In this document: one piece after another, positions 45,691 to 56,000 of the stretch | How positions within the stretch are numbered: position 1 is the first letter of the stretch | Layout of the letters: every line of letters begins with the position of its first letter | NCBI GenBank assembly: GCA_036429605.1 | Contig: JAVFKD010000003.1 | Span: 205,770 to 269,769, forward strand | Origin: Cladobotryum mycophilum | Taxonomy: Eukaryota; Ascomycota; Sordariomycetes; Hypocreales; Hypocreaceae | Reading direction: 5' to 3' | DNA length: 64,000 bases | Position numbers and translations under genes: made by a program | Notes under the pieces: model-generated | Databases searched by the model: none | What the model saw: the letters and a program-made list of their open reading frames with translations, nothing else | Told to the model about the DNA's origin: nothing

Positions 45691-47552
45691 ACGTACTTTA
45701 TCAGCGAGTGGCGCATATCAGCGAGTGGCGCACCTTCTACCTACAACCTGTATAAACTACTCAATTATATCACAAAATATTAAATAGTAACTAAAATACT
45801 ACTAGAATCTAATAAGTTAGATATTTCTACGGCTTTCTTATAAGTTCGTATATTATGCCCAGGTTTACTGCAATTGCTACAGCACAGAGTATTCGTCCAG
45901 CCTAACCCTCGTCGACTATTACTTTAACGCTCTTTCTTCTTTATCTACTCATCTAGATCCTTTTAATCTATTAGATCTTACGCATCTTGAATAGTAAGAG
46001 AGCCTCTAAGCCGTATATATGTTTTTTTTGCTTTTCGGCGCTTACTTAATGCCTTATTTACTGTACAAAGTGATAAGACTTTTTTATGTAGAAGAGCCAC
46101 TTGATGTATTATGGTTATTGCTCCTTTTGTAAACTGATCCATAATAGCTAGTATTGATGTAAAAGAGCTATTTTGATGAGCAGAGATACGAGATTTTATA
46201 TGCTCTGATTGCGAGCTAGCCTCGTACACAGTCTGCGGCGTCTTCGAGACCTAAGGCTGTCTAATCTCAGGCAAGGTTACTGGAGGTGTTGGCGTTTATA
46301 GCTGGATATGAAGCTTTGAGAGAACTCTTTGCGGGTCAAATAGCATAAGGCCAGTTCCTGTAAAGCCTTCTTGTATATTTTTCTCTGTTATTAAAGAAAA
46401 GAAAGTTATACGAAAGGCATAGAGGAATTTAAGCTTATTAATGTATATAATATATATATGTATTAGGGTTTTAATTTGCTGGCTATACGTTTGCTTAAGT
46501 GGTCTAAAGCAGCTAATATTAAGCGGCTGAAGGATATAAGAGAAATAAGCAGGCATATAGATTGTAATAATCTTATACTATTAGTAGTAAAGCTTAAATT
46601 CTATAAAGTAATAGCTTTTATAGCTATTAAGGATAAGTAGCCGATATATGCCCTTTATACGAGATACCGTGTGATAATTAAAATGCTTAACCTAATCCAG
46701 GCTAACCTTATTAATAGTCTAGCTATTATCTATTATTGTAATAACCTAATCTACTAGAAGATTATATTCTTAATACCAATGAGATAGGTGATATTAGGCG
46801 GCTAGGATAATAAATAGCGGAATAGCCTAACCGCATGCATTAACGCCTTAGATTATAATTACCTATTCTCGATTACTAGGCTAAGATAATTTAGCCTTTA
46901 TACAACTATCTAATATTATAACTACCATGCCTGCAAAGATTAGGCCTATTATAAAACCAGTCTTATTAAAGTTATAGCTATTCTTATCTAGAATACTATA
47001 CTTAGCCTTAATGTTCTATACAAGAGTAAACCAATTACTTATTAGTCTTAGATCTTTATATTTAGTCCTTTAATAATTATATTTATGAGAATAACATATA
47101 TATAGCTCTAGTTAGCGTTTAATGAATCTATAAGCCTATAGCTTCCTAACTGGTAGTGCATTGTATACGCGTAGTAGTTAATTAACTATTTCTTTAATAC
47201 TACGTAATTTAAATAAAAATAATCGCGTTAAAAGCTCAATTATATATTAAATAATAGCCTTTTCTTCTAATTCGGTTAGATTTATTAAATTAGGTCTAGT
47301 ATTACGTCTAGCTATACGACCGTCGCGACGATAGCGGATTATACTAGCTAGCACATTATAGATCTTGGCTACGGCTCGAATACTAAGGGATTCGCTATTT
47401 TCAAGAGCTTAAAGGGCCATAATTATCCTGGCTTCATTTGGAAGGGATTCTATAGTTAATTGTGGAGGAATTTAATAAGAAGGTAAGTTGTATGCGCTGT
47501 GGGCGGAAAGTGCGCCACTCGCTGATATGCGCCACTCGCTGATAAAGTACGT
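45691..47552 (-). mobile_element. RIP-degraded Fot1/pogo transposon with transposase relics
   Basis: 43-bp identical terminal inverted repeats (45691-45733 and 47510-47552) start ACGTACTTTATCAGCG and are flanked by TA at 45689-45690 and 47553-47554. Each terminal repeat contains a 17-bp direct duplication (TATCAGCGAGTGGCGCA twice). The 1862-bp interior is strongly A+T-biased. Minus-strand peptide relics still match DDE-1/pogo transposases, so class and orientation are clear. Confidence 0.92.
45978..47480 (-). pseudogene. Pogo/Fot1 DDE transposase, degraded
   Basis: Near the 5' end (about 47470-47330) the relic reads LTIESLPNEARIIMALCAL and SLSIRAVAKIYNV, the usual N-terminal helix-turn-helix region. 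At 46556-46296 it reads YILQPLNISCFRPLKQTY, KLKFLYAFRITFFSLITEKNI and GFTGTGLMLFDPQRVLSKL, the segment after the DDE catalytic core. At 46229-45978 it reads IKSRISAHQNSS and NKALSKRRKAKKTYIRLRG, the basic C-terminus. Stops throughout, consistent with RIP. No function expected. Confidence 0.85.
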
Positions 47553-47554
47553 TA

Positions 47555-48120
47555 CATGTTATCTGTTGGGTCGTATTAAGGCAGTGTTAGGCGTCCCTTT
47601 TCCTGCACACTGCCCGACTATTAGCAAATTACATTTCGTATGTGTAAGTATTAATTTAACTTCGGTGAAAAGGAATGGGTCATTGTTATCGTGGCAAATT
47701 ACTAGCGAATACAAACATTTATAAGTTGTCTTGGCGCAGATGGACAACTGTCCCTGTGGAGTTATTGCTTGCTGGCAGTTATAATAGCAGTGGAGTGGAG
47801 TGCAAACTTGGCCTTCGCATCATACAAGCATCTCAATATCATTGTTTTCACTTAGGTGTTTCACTTAATATGACTGCATAAGTCTGTTGTTGGAATGGGT
47901 GGATTACAGCGCTGTCGTGCTTACCTCATTAAGGACGAAGCTTGGGGGTTCCGGCTCTATAGTATATAAACTACATATCACAAGATCTCCTTTATAATAG
48001 ACAAGGAACTTTAAACTACTCTACCATATTATTGCGTAACTTAAGCTCGCATAATATTTATATATAGGGGGTTTAGTAGGGTTTTAATTTCTCTTATATT
48101 AATTATACTAAGCCACTATG
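47555..48120. other. Intergenic region
   Basis: No supported gene between the pogo element and the 3' end of the retrotransposon. Confidence 0.4.
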
Positions 48121-48270
48121 CTAGATTGTTTTTATAAGGGTTTTTATATAGCTTTTTATAAGGAAATAATAGGGATTTAAGGAATGTATAAAGGAATAAA
48201 AAGAAAATAAAAGAAAAATAGAAAAATAAGAGAAAATAAGGAAAAGATAAGGAAAAATAAAGAGAGTTAG

Positions 48271-48330
48271 GAAAATAAGGAAAATAAGGAAAATAAGGAA
48301 AATAAGGAAAATAAGGAAAATAAGAAAGAT
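48271..48330. repeat. 9-bp tandem repeat (AGGAAAATA)n
   Basis: About six to seven copies of a 9-bp purine-rich unit on the plus strand, within a longer A/G-rich tract (48180-48400). In the retrotransposon's own orientation it is a pyrimidine-rich 3' tail. It generates a spurious Phe/Leu/Ile frame. Confidence 0.8.
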
Positions 48331-48578
48331 AAAGAGAAAATAAGGGAAAAATAAGAAAAGAAGAAAAAACAAGAAAAACAAGGAAATTAAGGATAGTAAA
48401 AGGATAAGCTATAGTTAGTTAGTCTTGGTTTTTCTTATACTTTTTCTAGCTTCCCAGGTCTTTTCTATAGTCCTAGGGATATCCTTAGCTATAGAAAGGG
48501 CTGATTGGGCCCTAGTCTTAGCCAGAATAAGCCCTATCTGATTATCCATCCAAGTAGCTGCTGTAGGCCCTGCAGCCT

Positions 48579-48591
48579 TCTGCAGTTCCTT
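48579..48591 (+). repeat. Target-site duplication, copy A
   Basis: TCTGCAGTTCCTT, identical to 49132-49144 on the other side of the SINE. Confidence 0.88.
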
Positions 48592-49131
48592 TTTTTTTTC
48601 ATTCATTACGCTTATGGAGGCCGGAGGCCTATGAAGCGGCTACCTAACTATCTAGACTCTAAGAGTACTAATATAGCAGCTAGCTGGCCAGCCTTCAAGC
48701 TGGCAGTACAAGTAATGGTGTTTTTCTAAATATACAGCTTCCTTACTCCTATTCCCACGCTTTATGTATACCCCTTTGCCCTGGCCCCTAAGGGCACACA
48801 CAACTAGTTTTTCCCTTGACCTTCAAATTCCTTACCAGGCATAGCCCTTTCTTAGGCATAGCCCTTCTGCAAGGATCCTTGTTAGTACTGCGGGATATTG
48901 TTTTTCCATGCAGAGCCTACCTCGTATAAGCTCTGCTATTGGTGAAGAAGCAGGGGAACCAATCCTGCTTCTAGTGCTGCCTTTCTAACAATCAGGCTTC
49001 GGGTAATCTAAGGATAAGCTAATTTGCCACAGCCAAAGCAAAACTTATCCTTAGTGTGAGGGAGGCAGGATTCGAACCCACGACCTTTCGAGATAGGTCA
49101 CCAAGCGCTATTACCACTGCGCTACTCCCCC
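48592..49131 (-). mobile_element. tRNA-headed SINE with perfect target-site duplication
   Basis: A 540-bp insertion on the minus strand begins exactly with a 74-nt tRNA-like head and ends in a run of A (plus-strand T-run to 48599). It is flanked by the 13-bp direct repeat TCTGCAGTTCCTT at 48579-48591 and 49132-49144. Removing it joins the retrotransposon reading frame KHYKELQ to KAAGPTAATWMDNQIG, which independently confirms the insertion point. The body (about 49057-48600) has no coding potential. This is a textbook LINE-mobilised SINE structure. Confidence 0.88.
49058..49131 (-). other. tRNA-like head of the SINE (Pol III boxes)
   Basis: 74 nt starting GGGGGAG and ending CTCCCTC, which pair as a 7-bp acceptor stem with one wobble. 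Box A is TAGCGCAGTGGT and box B is GGTTCGAATCC. The D stem is GCGC/GCGC and the T loop is TTCGAAT. The anticodon arm only folds as GACCT/AGGTC with an 8-nt loop and an altered position, so this is judged a SINE promoter head rather than a working tRNA. Confidence 0.8.
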
Positions 49132-49144
49132 TCTGCAGTTCCTT
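49132..49144 (+). repeat. Target-site duplication, copy B
   Basis: TCTGCAGTTCCTT, adjoining the first base of the tRNA-like head. Confidence 0.88.
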
Positions 49145-49191
49145 ATAGTGCTTAGAAGCCTCTTTTTCGAATAGGCCCCCTGATGAGATAA

Positions 49192-52100
49192 TTATAGGCC
49201 TGAAAAAGGGCCTAAATACTCATACTTGCGCTGTTTTTCCTTAGCAGCCTCTGCTAACGTGCTATAAGCCTCGGGTCTAGCTGAGGGCTTATTTATAGCT
49301 ACGATTTGGATATCGTAGAAATAGCGGCTAGACCCTAGGGTAATAGCTATATCTGCTTTTTGGTGGGTCTGAGATCTAGGGGTCTTTGGGGGGTCTTGAG
49401 GTCTAGGGCCTTGGGTGCTAGGGCCTGGGGCACTAAGAGGGTCCTGAGGGTTCTGAAGGTTCTGAGGGTTCTGAGGGTTCTGAGGGTCCTGAGGGTCCTG
49501 AGGGTCCTTGGGGCCTGAGGGTATATAAGGGGTCAGGGAAGGTTCGATTTCCACTTCTAGATTAGCCCGGCTAGCTAGTGTTTTATAAATGGCACGGGTT
49601 ATCTGATTGTGGCGGTTGATCCACCTTCGGCTAGCTCCTTTACACACGTCTTCGTGGCCTAGGGATGCCTTTTCTCCGCAGCTATTGCATAGGCTATTTC
49701 CTAGCTTGACTGGGATTAATAGCCTATTTCTTAAAGCCTCGGCAACTTCTTGGTCTGCTATAATATGTTGTTTTTGTGTGGGCAAGACCTGAAGCCACTT
49801 GCGGCTAAGATAGCTACTGTTTTCGATCCTAGCTCTTAGCTGGTCAGGGTATAGAACCTCTGCTAATCTCTCTATCCGTAAGCTAGTGGCCTCTATAAGG
49901 ACTTCCTTGGCGGTCTGGAAGGGTTCCTTAGGCTGGCTTCTAGCTATATTCCTCCCTAGGATCTTATCTAGGATAGGTTGACTAGCGTTTCTTGCGGCTT
50001 GGTAGATTTTTAAGGCAAATTCCTTATATAAGGGTATTCCAAGCCCTCCTTCCCTAGCTGGTAAGGCCACTAGGTCTAGCTGGGCCTTGTTTAGTTCCAT
50101 AAGATTAGAGGGCTGACCCTTAGGGGACCTAGAAGCTAGGCCTTGGATAGAGTCCTTGATAAGGTTATCTAGGGTAGCCCATTGAACCTCTAGGCCCCTA
50201 GGGTCTAGCTGCCTTAGTAGGTGCCTAAGGAGAAGATGAACACTTCCTCTAAGCAATAGCAGGCTATACTGTTTAGGAAGGTCTTCTAAAGCTGTGATAG
50301 TAGCTGAAAACTTAGATATCTTAGCTTCTAGAAACGCCTTTCTAGTTGATAGGGGTCCTATAAAGGTCCCTAGGGCCCCTAGGCCGTTCTGACGTAAACT
50401 AGATACCTTATATTCCTTGCTTTTAGCTAGGTTTAAGGTTACAGGGGACTTCTGGAAGGTTTCTGTTATCTTAGATAAGATAGGGATTTGAGGGTCTTTA
50501 TCTAGGATATAAACATCATCCAGATAGGCTACTATATTTGCTTTAGGTAGCCTAGTAATTAAAGCTTCTAAAGTGGGCCTAAAGGCTAGGGAAAATAGTA
50601 AGGGCCCTAGGGGGTCCCCTTGCCTAACCCCTTCACTAGAGGCCACTATAGCCCCTGCAGCCGTAACCAGGATAGAGGGATTGTTATAAGCCCAAGCAGC
50701 TGCCTTATAGAAGGTTGGGGCATAGGTGGCTATAGCCCCAGCTATAGCTAGTCTGCTGACTGAATTGAAGGCATTTGCTAGGTCTAGGGAGGCTATTTTG
50801 GCTATTCCAGATGTGTTATTTCCAGTTATAGCTTCTTCTAGTAAGAAGATAGCCGGTTCGACCCCTCCCGGGCTATTTACCCCTAGTTGATTAGGTAATA
50901 GCATAGAGGTTTTAAAAGAGGTAATTAGGATAGCCTTCATAGCTAGCCTATAGATGATATCTCCTATTGCTATAGGTCTTATGCCCTTATCAGGTTTTCT
51001 AAGGGCAATTAACCTAGAGGCACATAGAAGCCTAGCCCCGGGGGCTGTACCTTGTCTAATCATATCAGCTAGAAGCCTAAGGAATTCTACGGTAGAAGAT
51101 TCCCTTATAGCTAGGTCTAGTAACGGTCTAGTCCATCCACTAAGGCCTGAGGCTTTTTCCGGGCTTATAGATTTTATAGCCTTTAGAATAGTCTTCTGGG
51201 TAATAGATTGGCCAGCGGCTGGCCTAGCCTTATTAGAAATAAACGGGTTTTTAGGCCCTATTGGGTGTTTTTCTAATAGCTGGGCCCTAGTCTCGGGGCT
51301 GTCCGCTGCCATAGGAGCGTTTTCGTATAGGGCTCTAGAGGCCCTACCTAAATATCCCATTTCCAGTAGCCTTATAGCTTGCTTGGTTGGATCTAGGTTC
51401 TGTGGGGTTTCCTCGGGGCCCTTAACCTGGATCAAGGTCTGTAAGGAATCCAGGTTCTGGGGGAAATCCCTTAGTGTAGCTACCAGCTGACCTTCTTGAA
51501 TACCTAGACCTAGGACCCTAGGAAGGATAAGAAAGTGTAGTAGGGCTTTTTCCGTAGGTTTAGCTAGGAAGGCTTCGGCTAATCGTTTAGCCGTTGCTAT
51601 AAAAACAGCAGCGTGCCTAGCGTGGAGTCTATTTTCCGGGACATGGACTGGGGAAAAAGCCAGTAAAATCTGGGTTGTAGGGGCGTCTAGGGAAGGCTTT
51701 AGGGCTTGAAGGTGTTGTTTTTCTAGGGCTCTTGGGTTCCCTATAGCTTCTGTAGCCTCTGTAGCCTCTGTAGCCCCCGTAGCTGCCGTAGCTGCCGTAG
51801 CCCCTGTAGCTGCCGTAGTTGCTGTAGCTGCCGTAGTTGCTGTAGCTGCCGTATCTACCATAGCTGCCCAAGCTGATTCTGCTAAGGTCCTTGAGGTTAT
51901 AGGACCTTTTGATTTCGCTAGAGTAACTGGATCTATAGGTTTTTCCGGATTAGCTAACCTCTTCGAGTTAGCTAGCCCTTCTAAGCCTATAAGATCATCC
52001 GGGATTCTAAGCTTTTTAGGACCTATAAGTCTCTCCGGACTAGTAGGTCGTTTTAAGCTCATAGGCCCTTCCCAGTTATCTGGCTTATCAGTTAAGTCTA

Positions 52101-52668
52101 TAACCTCGTTAGGGTCGTCAGAGTCAAATAGGTCAGATAAAGAAGGCAGGGAGGTCATAGAGGAAGCCCTAGACCTAGCCCTTTCTTTGCCTTTTCCTTT
52201 TCCTAGTCCCTGATCTTCTAGGTTATCAGGGGCATCAGGGGATCTATTTCTTAGCCGGGTAGCTGGATGAATAAGGTCATAGGAAGACCTTCTTTTCCGA
52301 CCCTGATTTAGGTGTATAGCCAAGGGGCTATTAGGTCGGACGGATTGGGTAGCTGCCCTCCTAGCTAGGTTGGAACTAGGGTTCGTGCCAGCTATATTAT
52401 GTGCCTTGGCCTGATGGGTATGGATTCCGTGCTGGCCTAGGCAGGCAGTATAGCAAATAGGGCAGGCAACTAAGCCTAGGGGCTGTAGCTCTAGGTTAGT
52501 ATATTGCTCTTGGGGGTGTATTTTACGTATATGGTGTTCGAGTTCAACGACCGCGGGCCGCCCGCGAAACCGGCGCGATGCACGGACCACGCGAACCAAA
52601 ACAACTCTAGACCAAAACAACCATTCTGGTTGGCCATCTATCAACCCAAATGCGACTGGGGTTAACAC
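49192..52668 (-). CDS. Reverse transcriptase with C2H2 finger and restriction-like endonuclease
   Basis: The ORF of about 1158 codons holds domains in the order of R2/CRE-type proteins. A C2H2 zinc finger (CPICYTACLGQHGIHTHQAKAH) lies near residues 70-92. The reverse transcriptase follows, with GIRPIAIGD, DLANAFNSVSR, QGDPLGPLLFSLAF (about residue 685) and the catalytic YLDD (about 714). Then come a CCHC knuckle (CNSCGEKASLGHEDVC, about 991-1007) and a PD-(D/E)xK-like endonuclease segment (KADIAI ... FYDIQIVAI, about 1105-1123, then EKQRKYEYLG). Low-complexity insertions are an Ala/Thr tract (about 51735-51855) and a Pro/Gln/Asn/Asp tract (about 49430-49510). The frame ends early; one extra T in the run 49203-49207 would continue into IIISSGGLFEKEASKHYKELQ, a family-like C-terminus. 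The ORF is otherwise open, so the element may be recent. Confidence 0.82.
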   Translation of the reverse strand: MLTPVAFGLIDGQPEWLFWSRVVLVRVVRASRRFRGRPAVVELEHHIRKIHPQEQYTNLELQPLGLVACPICYTACLGQHGIHTHQAKAHNIAGTNPSSNLARRAATQSVRPNSPLAIHLNQGRKRRSSYDLIHPATRLRNRSPDAPDNLEDQGLGKGKGKERARSRASSMTSLPSLSDLFDSDDPNEVIDLTDKPDNWEGPMSLKRPTSPERLIGPKKLRIPDDLIGLEGLANSKRLANPEKPIDPVTLAKSKGPITSRTLAESAWAAMVDTAATATTAATATTAATGATAATAATGATEATEATEAIGNPRALEKQHLQALKPSLDAPTTQILLAFSPVHVPENRLHARHAAVFIATAKRLAEAFLAKPTEKALLHFLILPRVLGLGIQEGQLVATLRDFPQNLDSLQTLIQVKGPEETPQNLDPTKQAIRLLEMGYLGRASRALYENAPMAADSPETRAQLLEKHPIGPKNPFISNKARPAAGQSITQKTILKAIKSISPEKASGLSGWTRPLLDLAIRESSTVEFLRLLADMIRQGTAPGARLLCASRLIALRKPDKGIRPIAIGDIIYRLAMKAILITSFKTSMLLPNQLGVNSPGGVEPAIFLLEEAITGNNTSGIAKIASLDLANAFNSVSRLAIAGAIATYAPTFYKAAAWAYNNPSILVTAAGAIVASSEGVRQGDPLGPLLFSLAFRPTLEALITRLPKANIVAYLDDVYILDKDPQIPILSKITETFQKSPVTLNLAKSKEYKVSSLRQNGLGALGTFIGPLSTRKAFLEAKISKFSATITALEDLPKQYSLLLLRGSVHLLLRHLLRQLDPRGLEVQWATLDNLIKDSIQGLASRSPKGQPSNLMELNKAQLDLVALPAREGGLGIPLYKEFALKIYQAARNASQPILDKILGRNIARSQPKEPFQTAKEVLIEATSLRIERLAEVLYPDQLRARIENSSYLSRKWLQVLPTQKQHIIADQEVAEALRNRLLIPVKLGNSLCNSCGEKASLGHEDVCKGASRRWINRHNQITRAIYKTLASRANLEVEIEPSLTPYIPSGPKDPQDPQDPQNPQNPQNLQNPQDPLSAPGPSTQGPRPQDPPKTPRSQTHQKADIAITLGSSRYFYDIQIVAINKPSARPEAYSTLAEAAKEKQRKYEYLGPFSGL

Positions 52669-53009
52669 GGTAAGGTTCAGCTTAACGCTTACATCATCAG
52701 GGTTAACTGGTATACGTAAGCCAATGACCGCGGGGGTTGAAAAATCCGGTATAGCGCCAGGGGCGTTGTCTGGTGTACGGTTCAGCTACGCCGTGTTCTT
52801 CGAGTTTAGCAGGTAGACAGACTGGCGAACAAAAGGGGGCAAAGACAATCAATCTCTGGGGGTTTATAATAACACGTCTATCATCTCATATAATAAAGCA
52901 GATAAATATAATGATTTTTTTCTTCTATAGCCATTATCATAATGATAATAACAATGATAATAATAATAACACTATAATAATAATATAATAATCTAGCAAC
53001 CTCTTAATC
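52669..53009. other. Region between retrotransposon and helicase gene
   Basis: Holds the presumed promoter of the helicase gene. Around 52930-52990 there is an ATA/ATG-type microsatellite. G+C-rich sequence at 52540-52660 and a repeated GGTTCAGCT (about 52675 and 52780) are present. No gene. Confidence 0.5.
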
Positions 53010-56000
53010 ATGGAACAACCAACCGATTCTTTACGAACACCAGAGCATATACGGCTCCATGAGCCAAGTATGCTTCTACTGTGTCTGATATGTCAAGCTG
53101 CCATTCGGCCGGCGGCCTCGGCTGTGGCATCGCATTTTCGAAAACAGCATAAACTTACCGGAGATTCACTGCAGCGGGTAACAGCGTTCAACGACTCGCG
53201 CCGAGCCAGCCTAAAGGATCCCCGTACGGTCGAGCTGCCGAGCGACCACAGCCTGCCGCTCAGCGATCTCCCGGTCCTCGGAGGGTACAGCTGCACGGAG
53301 TGTCGGCATCTGACTATCAATAAGAAGAACATGTTCACACACCAGGGCCAATCTAGCCATGGGTTAGACGTCGGCCAAACCGGGTGGGTCAAGGTCGCGC
53401 TGCAGACATTCTCACAAGGACGTCACGCAAGATACTGGATCGTCGGCGTGGACGGGGATTCCGATGCCGTCGCCGGGGGAGAAGGCGGCGAAGGCGTGGA
53501 TGGCGAGGGTCGAGACAAGGACCAGGAGGAGACCAAGAGCTTGGTTAAGATGGCCGAGGCTTGCGAGAAGGGGCTTCTCCAGGCGGAGGAGGAGAGACGG
53601 CGGCTCGTCGAGGCGCCCGGCGGCGTCAATACCGAGTCGAGATGGGTCAAGTTCATGAAGTGGGCCGAGCACCTGCAGCAGAAGGACCGGGTGACGCTTC
53701 ATCGCGCCGGGTTGCCCCCGCGGCCAAGGCAGTCGAGAAGCGATGGTGGAACAAGGAGGCCATCAAGGCGAACCAACGCCTCCGGCAGCTAACGGCAAGC
53801 TTCGATCGGGTCCTGGCCGGGTGCATGGATCGCCTCGACCAGGTGCCGGAACAAACACTAAAGTGGCTGATCAGCATCGACCCAACAAGGCCGGCGGCTA
53901 TGCCATTCGGCAGGAAGCAAGAGGCAGGCACGATGGAGCGGTACAGCTCATACGTGCAGCGATACCTGTGCTACTGTGCGCGGGTGTGGCCGCTGGGGCG
54001 TTCCGGGGCCAAGGCCGAGCACGGGGTCAGGTTTACGGCTTCGCAATGGGGGAGCTTGGGGGAGGTCATGCAACGGCTCGATGCTCTCATGGCCACCGGC
54101 CCCGATCGTAACGAGGGCAGTGAGGGCGACAGCGGCAGCGAGAGCCCGGAAAGGGTCATGCTCGATCGCGCCGTCTTCCAATTCTGCATCAGCTCAATCA
54201 AGCAGAAGCTGGGCAAAAGGCCATACCGCAACCCACTCCTACACTTTACCGCCGTTCTCGGCATCGATCGGACAGGTGAGTCGTGGGTGCCGTCGTCCTC
54301 ACACACGCGCTTTCTCGCCGGTTTCCTGTGGTGCGGGCGAATACTGATGCTGGAGCATTTCTTCGAGGATGTGAAGCCCGATTCGGACGGGTCAGACGAC
54401 GACGACGGCGAGGGCCTAGGCTGCGAGGCCAGCTTCAACGCCATTTCCCGGTTTCAGGAGGGGCACCGGCAGTGGCTCGCAGACGGCTCATACACGCCGT
54501 TCAGCTCCATCATCCAGTGGATGACGTACGGGAGGGGTTATCGAATGCAGGAGGGTGGGCTGGCGCGGCTCGCATGGGAGAGCGACGGCACGACGCTCAG
54601 CTACCAGGGGAGCCGGATCCGGGTGGGGGACTTCCAGAAGACGGCGCAGGCGGCCGTCAAGGACACCGAGGCGCTGATGGACAAGCTTATGCTTGGCCAA
54701 TGGGACCAGGTCAAGAAGACGATCCGGCTCAGGGACATCGTCGACAGCTTGGTCTACGAGGGGCCGGGGCGGTCGTTCGCCACGAACCGCAAGAACGCAT
54801 GGCTCAGGCCCGGCGCAGGGATGATCATGGAGCTGGTCGGCAAGATGCTCTGGAAGAAGGTCAAGGGTAGGGGCGACCAGGTTCGGTACGAGTGCCGCCG
54901 GCAGCGGGTGGAGGAGTACATCTCGGACCTGAAGCAGTTCAAGAGCAGGTCCGTACCTGCCGTGCACATCTGGTCGGGGCAGCCCGGGCGCGGGCCGGAG
55001 ATGACAACGATCAAGCACTGCGACACGCAGGAGCTCCCGAAGAACATGTTCGTCTTCGACGGGCAGATGATGCTGGTCACGGATCGAGACAAGAGCAGGA
55101 GCATCAAAGGGAGGGGTCGCATGGTCGCACGGTTCCTGCCGGAGCACCTGAGCCTGATGATGGTGGCATATATCGCGTGGTTGCTGCCGTTCGAAAAGGT
55201 GCTGCACAAGCTATCGGGGATCCGCGGACCGTCCGAAGCACTCGAGCCATGGGTCTGGAAGACGGCCGAGCAAGGGATCTGGAACACGGAGCGGCTCAGC
55301 AAGCAGCTCGGCCTGCTCACCGGGACGCATCTCGGGACCAGCCTCGGCGTAGCAAACTACCGGCACGTTGCCATCGAGTTCGGGCGTCGCATCAAGGGCC
55401 TCGTGATTCAGCAGCTCGAGCTCGAAGGGGTAGAGGCGGCCGGCGACGATAACGAGGACGACTGCACCGACCCTCTAACGGGCAAGACACGCAAGCAAGA
55501 GCGGGTCGAGTACGTATGGGACCTACAGGCAACGCACGGCAGTCTCGTAGCCCGCAACCACTACGCGGTCAACGTCCTCTACCCGGGCCAGCTACAACCG
55601 GAGATGATATCCAACTTCCAGGAAATCAGCAGACTCTGGCACGGATTCCTAGAGCGCACAGACGGGGACTTCGGGCAGAAGCGAAGTCGAGAGGAAGGGC
55701 AGAGCCAGGAGCCGGGGGGTTCACAACAGGTGGCTAAGCGTCAACGCCGTGAGCAGCCGACGACCGACATACTCGAGCACCAGGATGTTCTATATCAAAT
55801 AGCATAACTATTACAGCCGATCCTGTCAGCGGGGGCTGCTAGCAGCCAAGAAATTGCAGGCAGGATAACGAACCCGCTCCAGCAACGGACTATAGTAAGT
55901 CTAAAGAATAAAAAAAGAGAAGATTTAGTTCCCTATAGGGTAAGGCTACGGTATGCTAACAAGAAACAAAGGGCCCTTCCACCAGCCATCTCACAGCCGA

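Larger units (their letters stand above)
48120..52668 (-). mobile_element. Non-LTR retrotransposon of the restriction-like-endonuclease type (R2/CRE-like)
   Basis: Minus-strand element: a long reverse-transcriptase ORF (52668-49192), a C-terminal coding remainder (about 49200-49145 and 48578-48415) split by a SINE, then a pyrimidine-rich 3' tail with 9-bp repeats down to about 48120. No terminal repeats, as expected for a non-LTR element. The 5' limit is uncertain. The first about 45 codons are G+C-rich and unlike the rest, so the element may begin near 52540. It lies next to a telomere-linked-type helicase gene. Fungal CRE-related elements such as MoTeR are telomere-targeted, which makes the location suggestive. 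No telomere repeats are visible here. Confidence 0.75.

Noticed and set aside
48121..48381. Phe/Leu/Ile-rich minus-strand frame
   Set aside because: It is a translation of the pyrimidine-rich tail and 9-bp repeat of the retrotransposon.
49058..49131. Functional tRNA gene
   Set aside because: Anticodon arm does not fold normally, and the sequence sits exactly at the 5' end of an insertion with poly(A) and target duplication, so a SINE head explains it better.
51629..51871. Gly/Tyr/Ser repeat frame
   Set aside because: Out-of-frame reading of the Ala/Thr tract in the reverse-transcriptase ORF.
53093..55320. Long minus-strand frames opposite the helicase gene
   Set aside because: Shadows of G+C-rich coding sequence; they lack motifs, while the plus strand shows clear domains.
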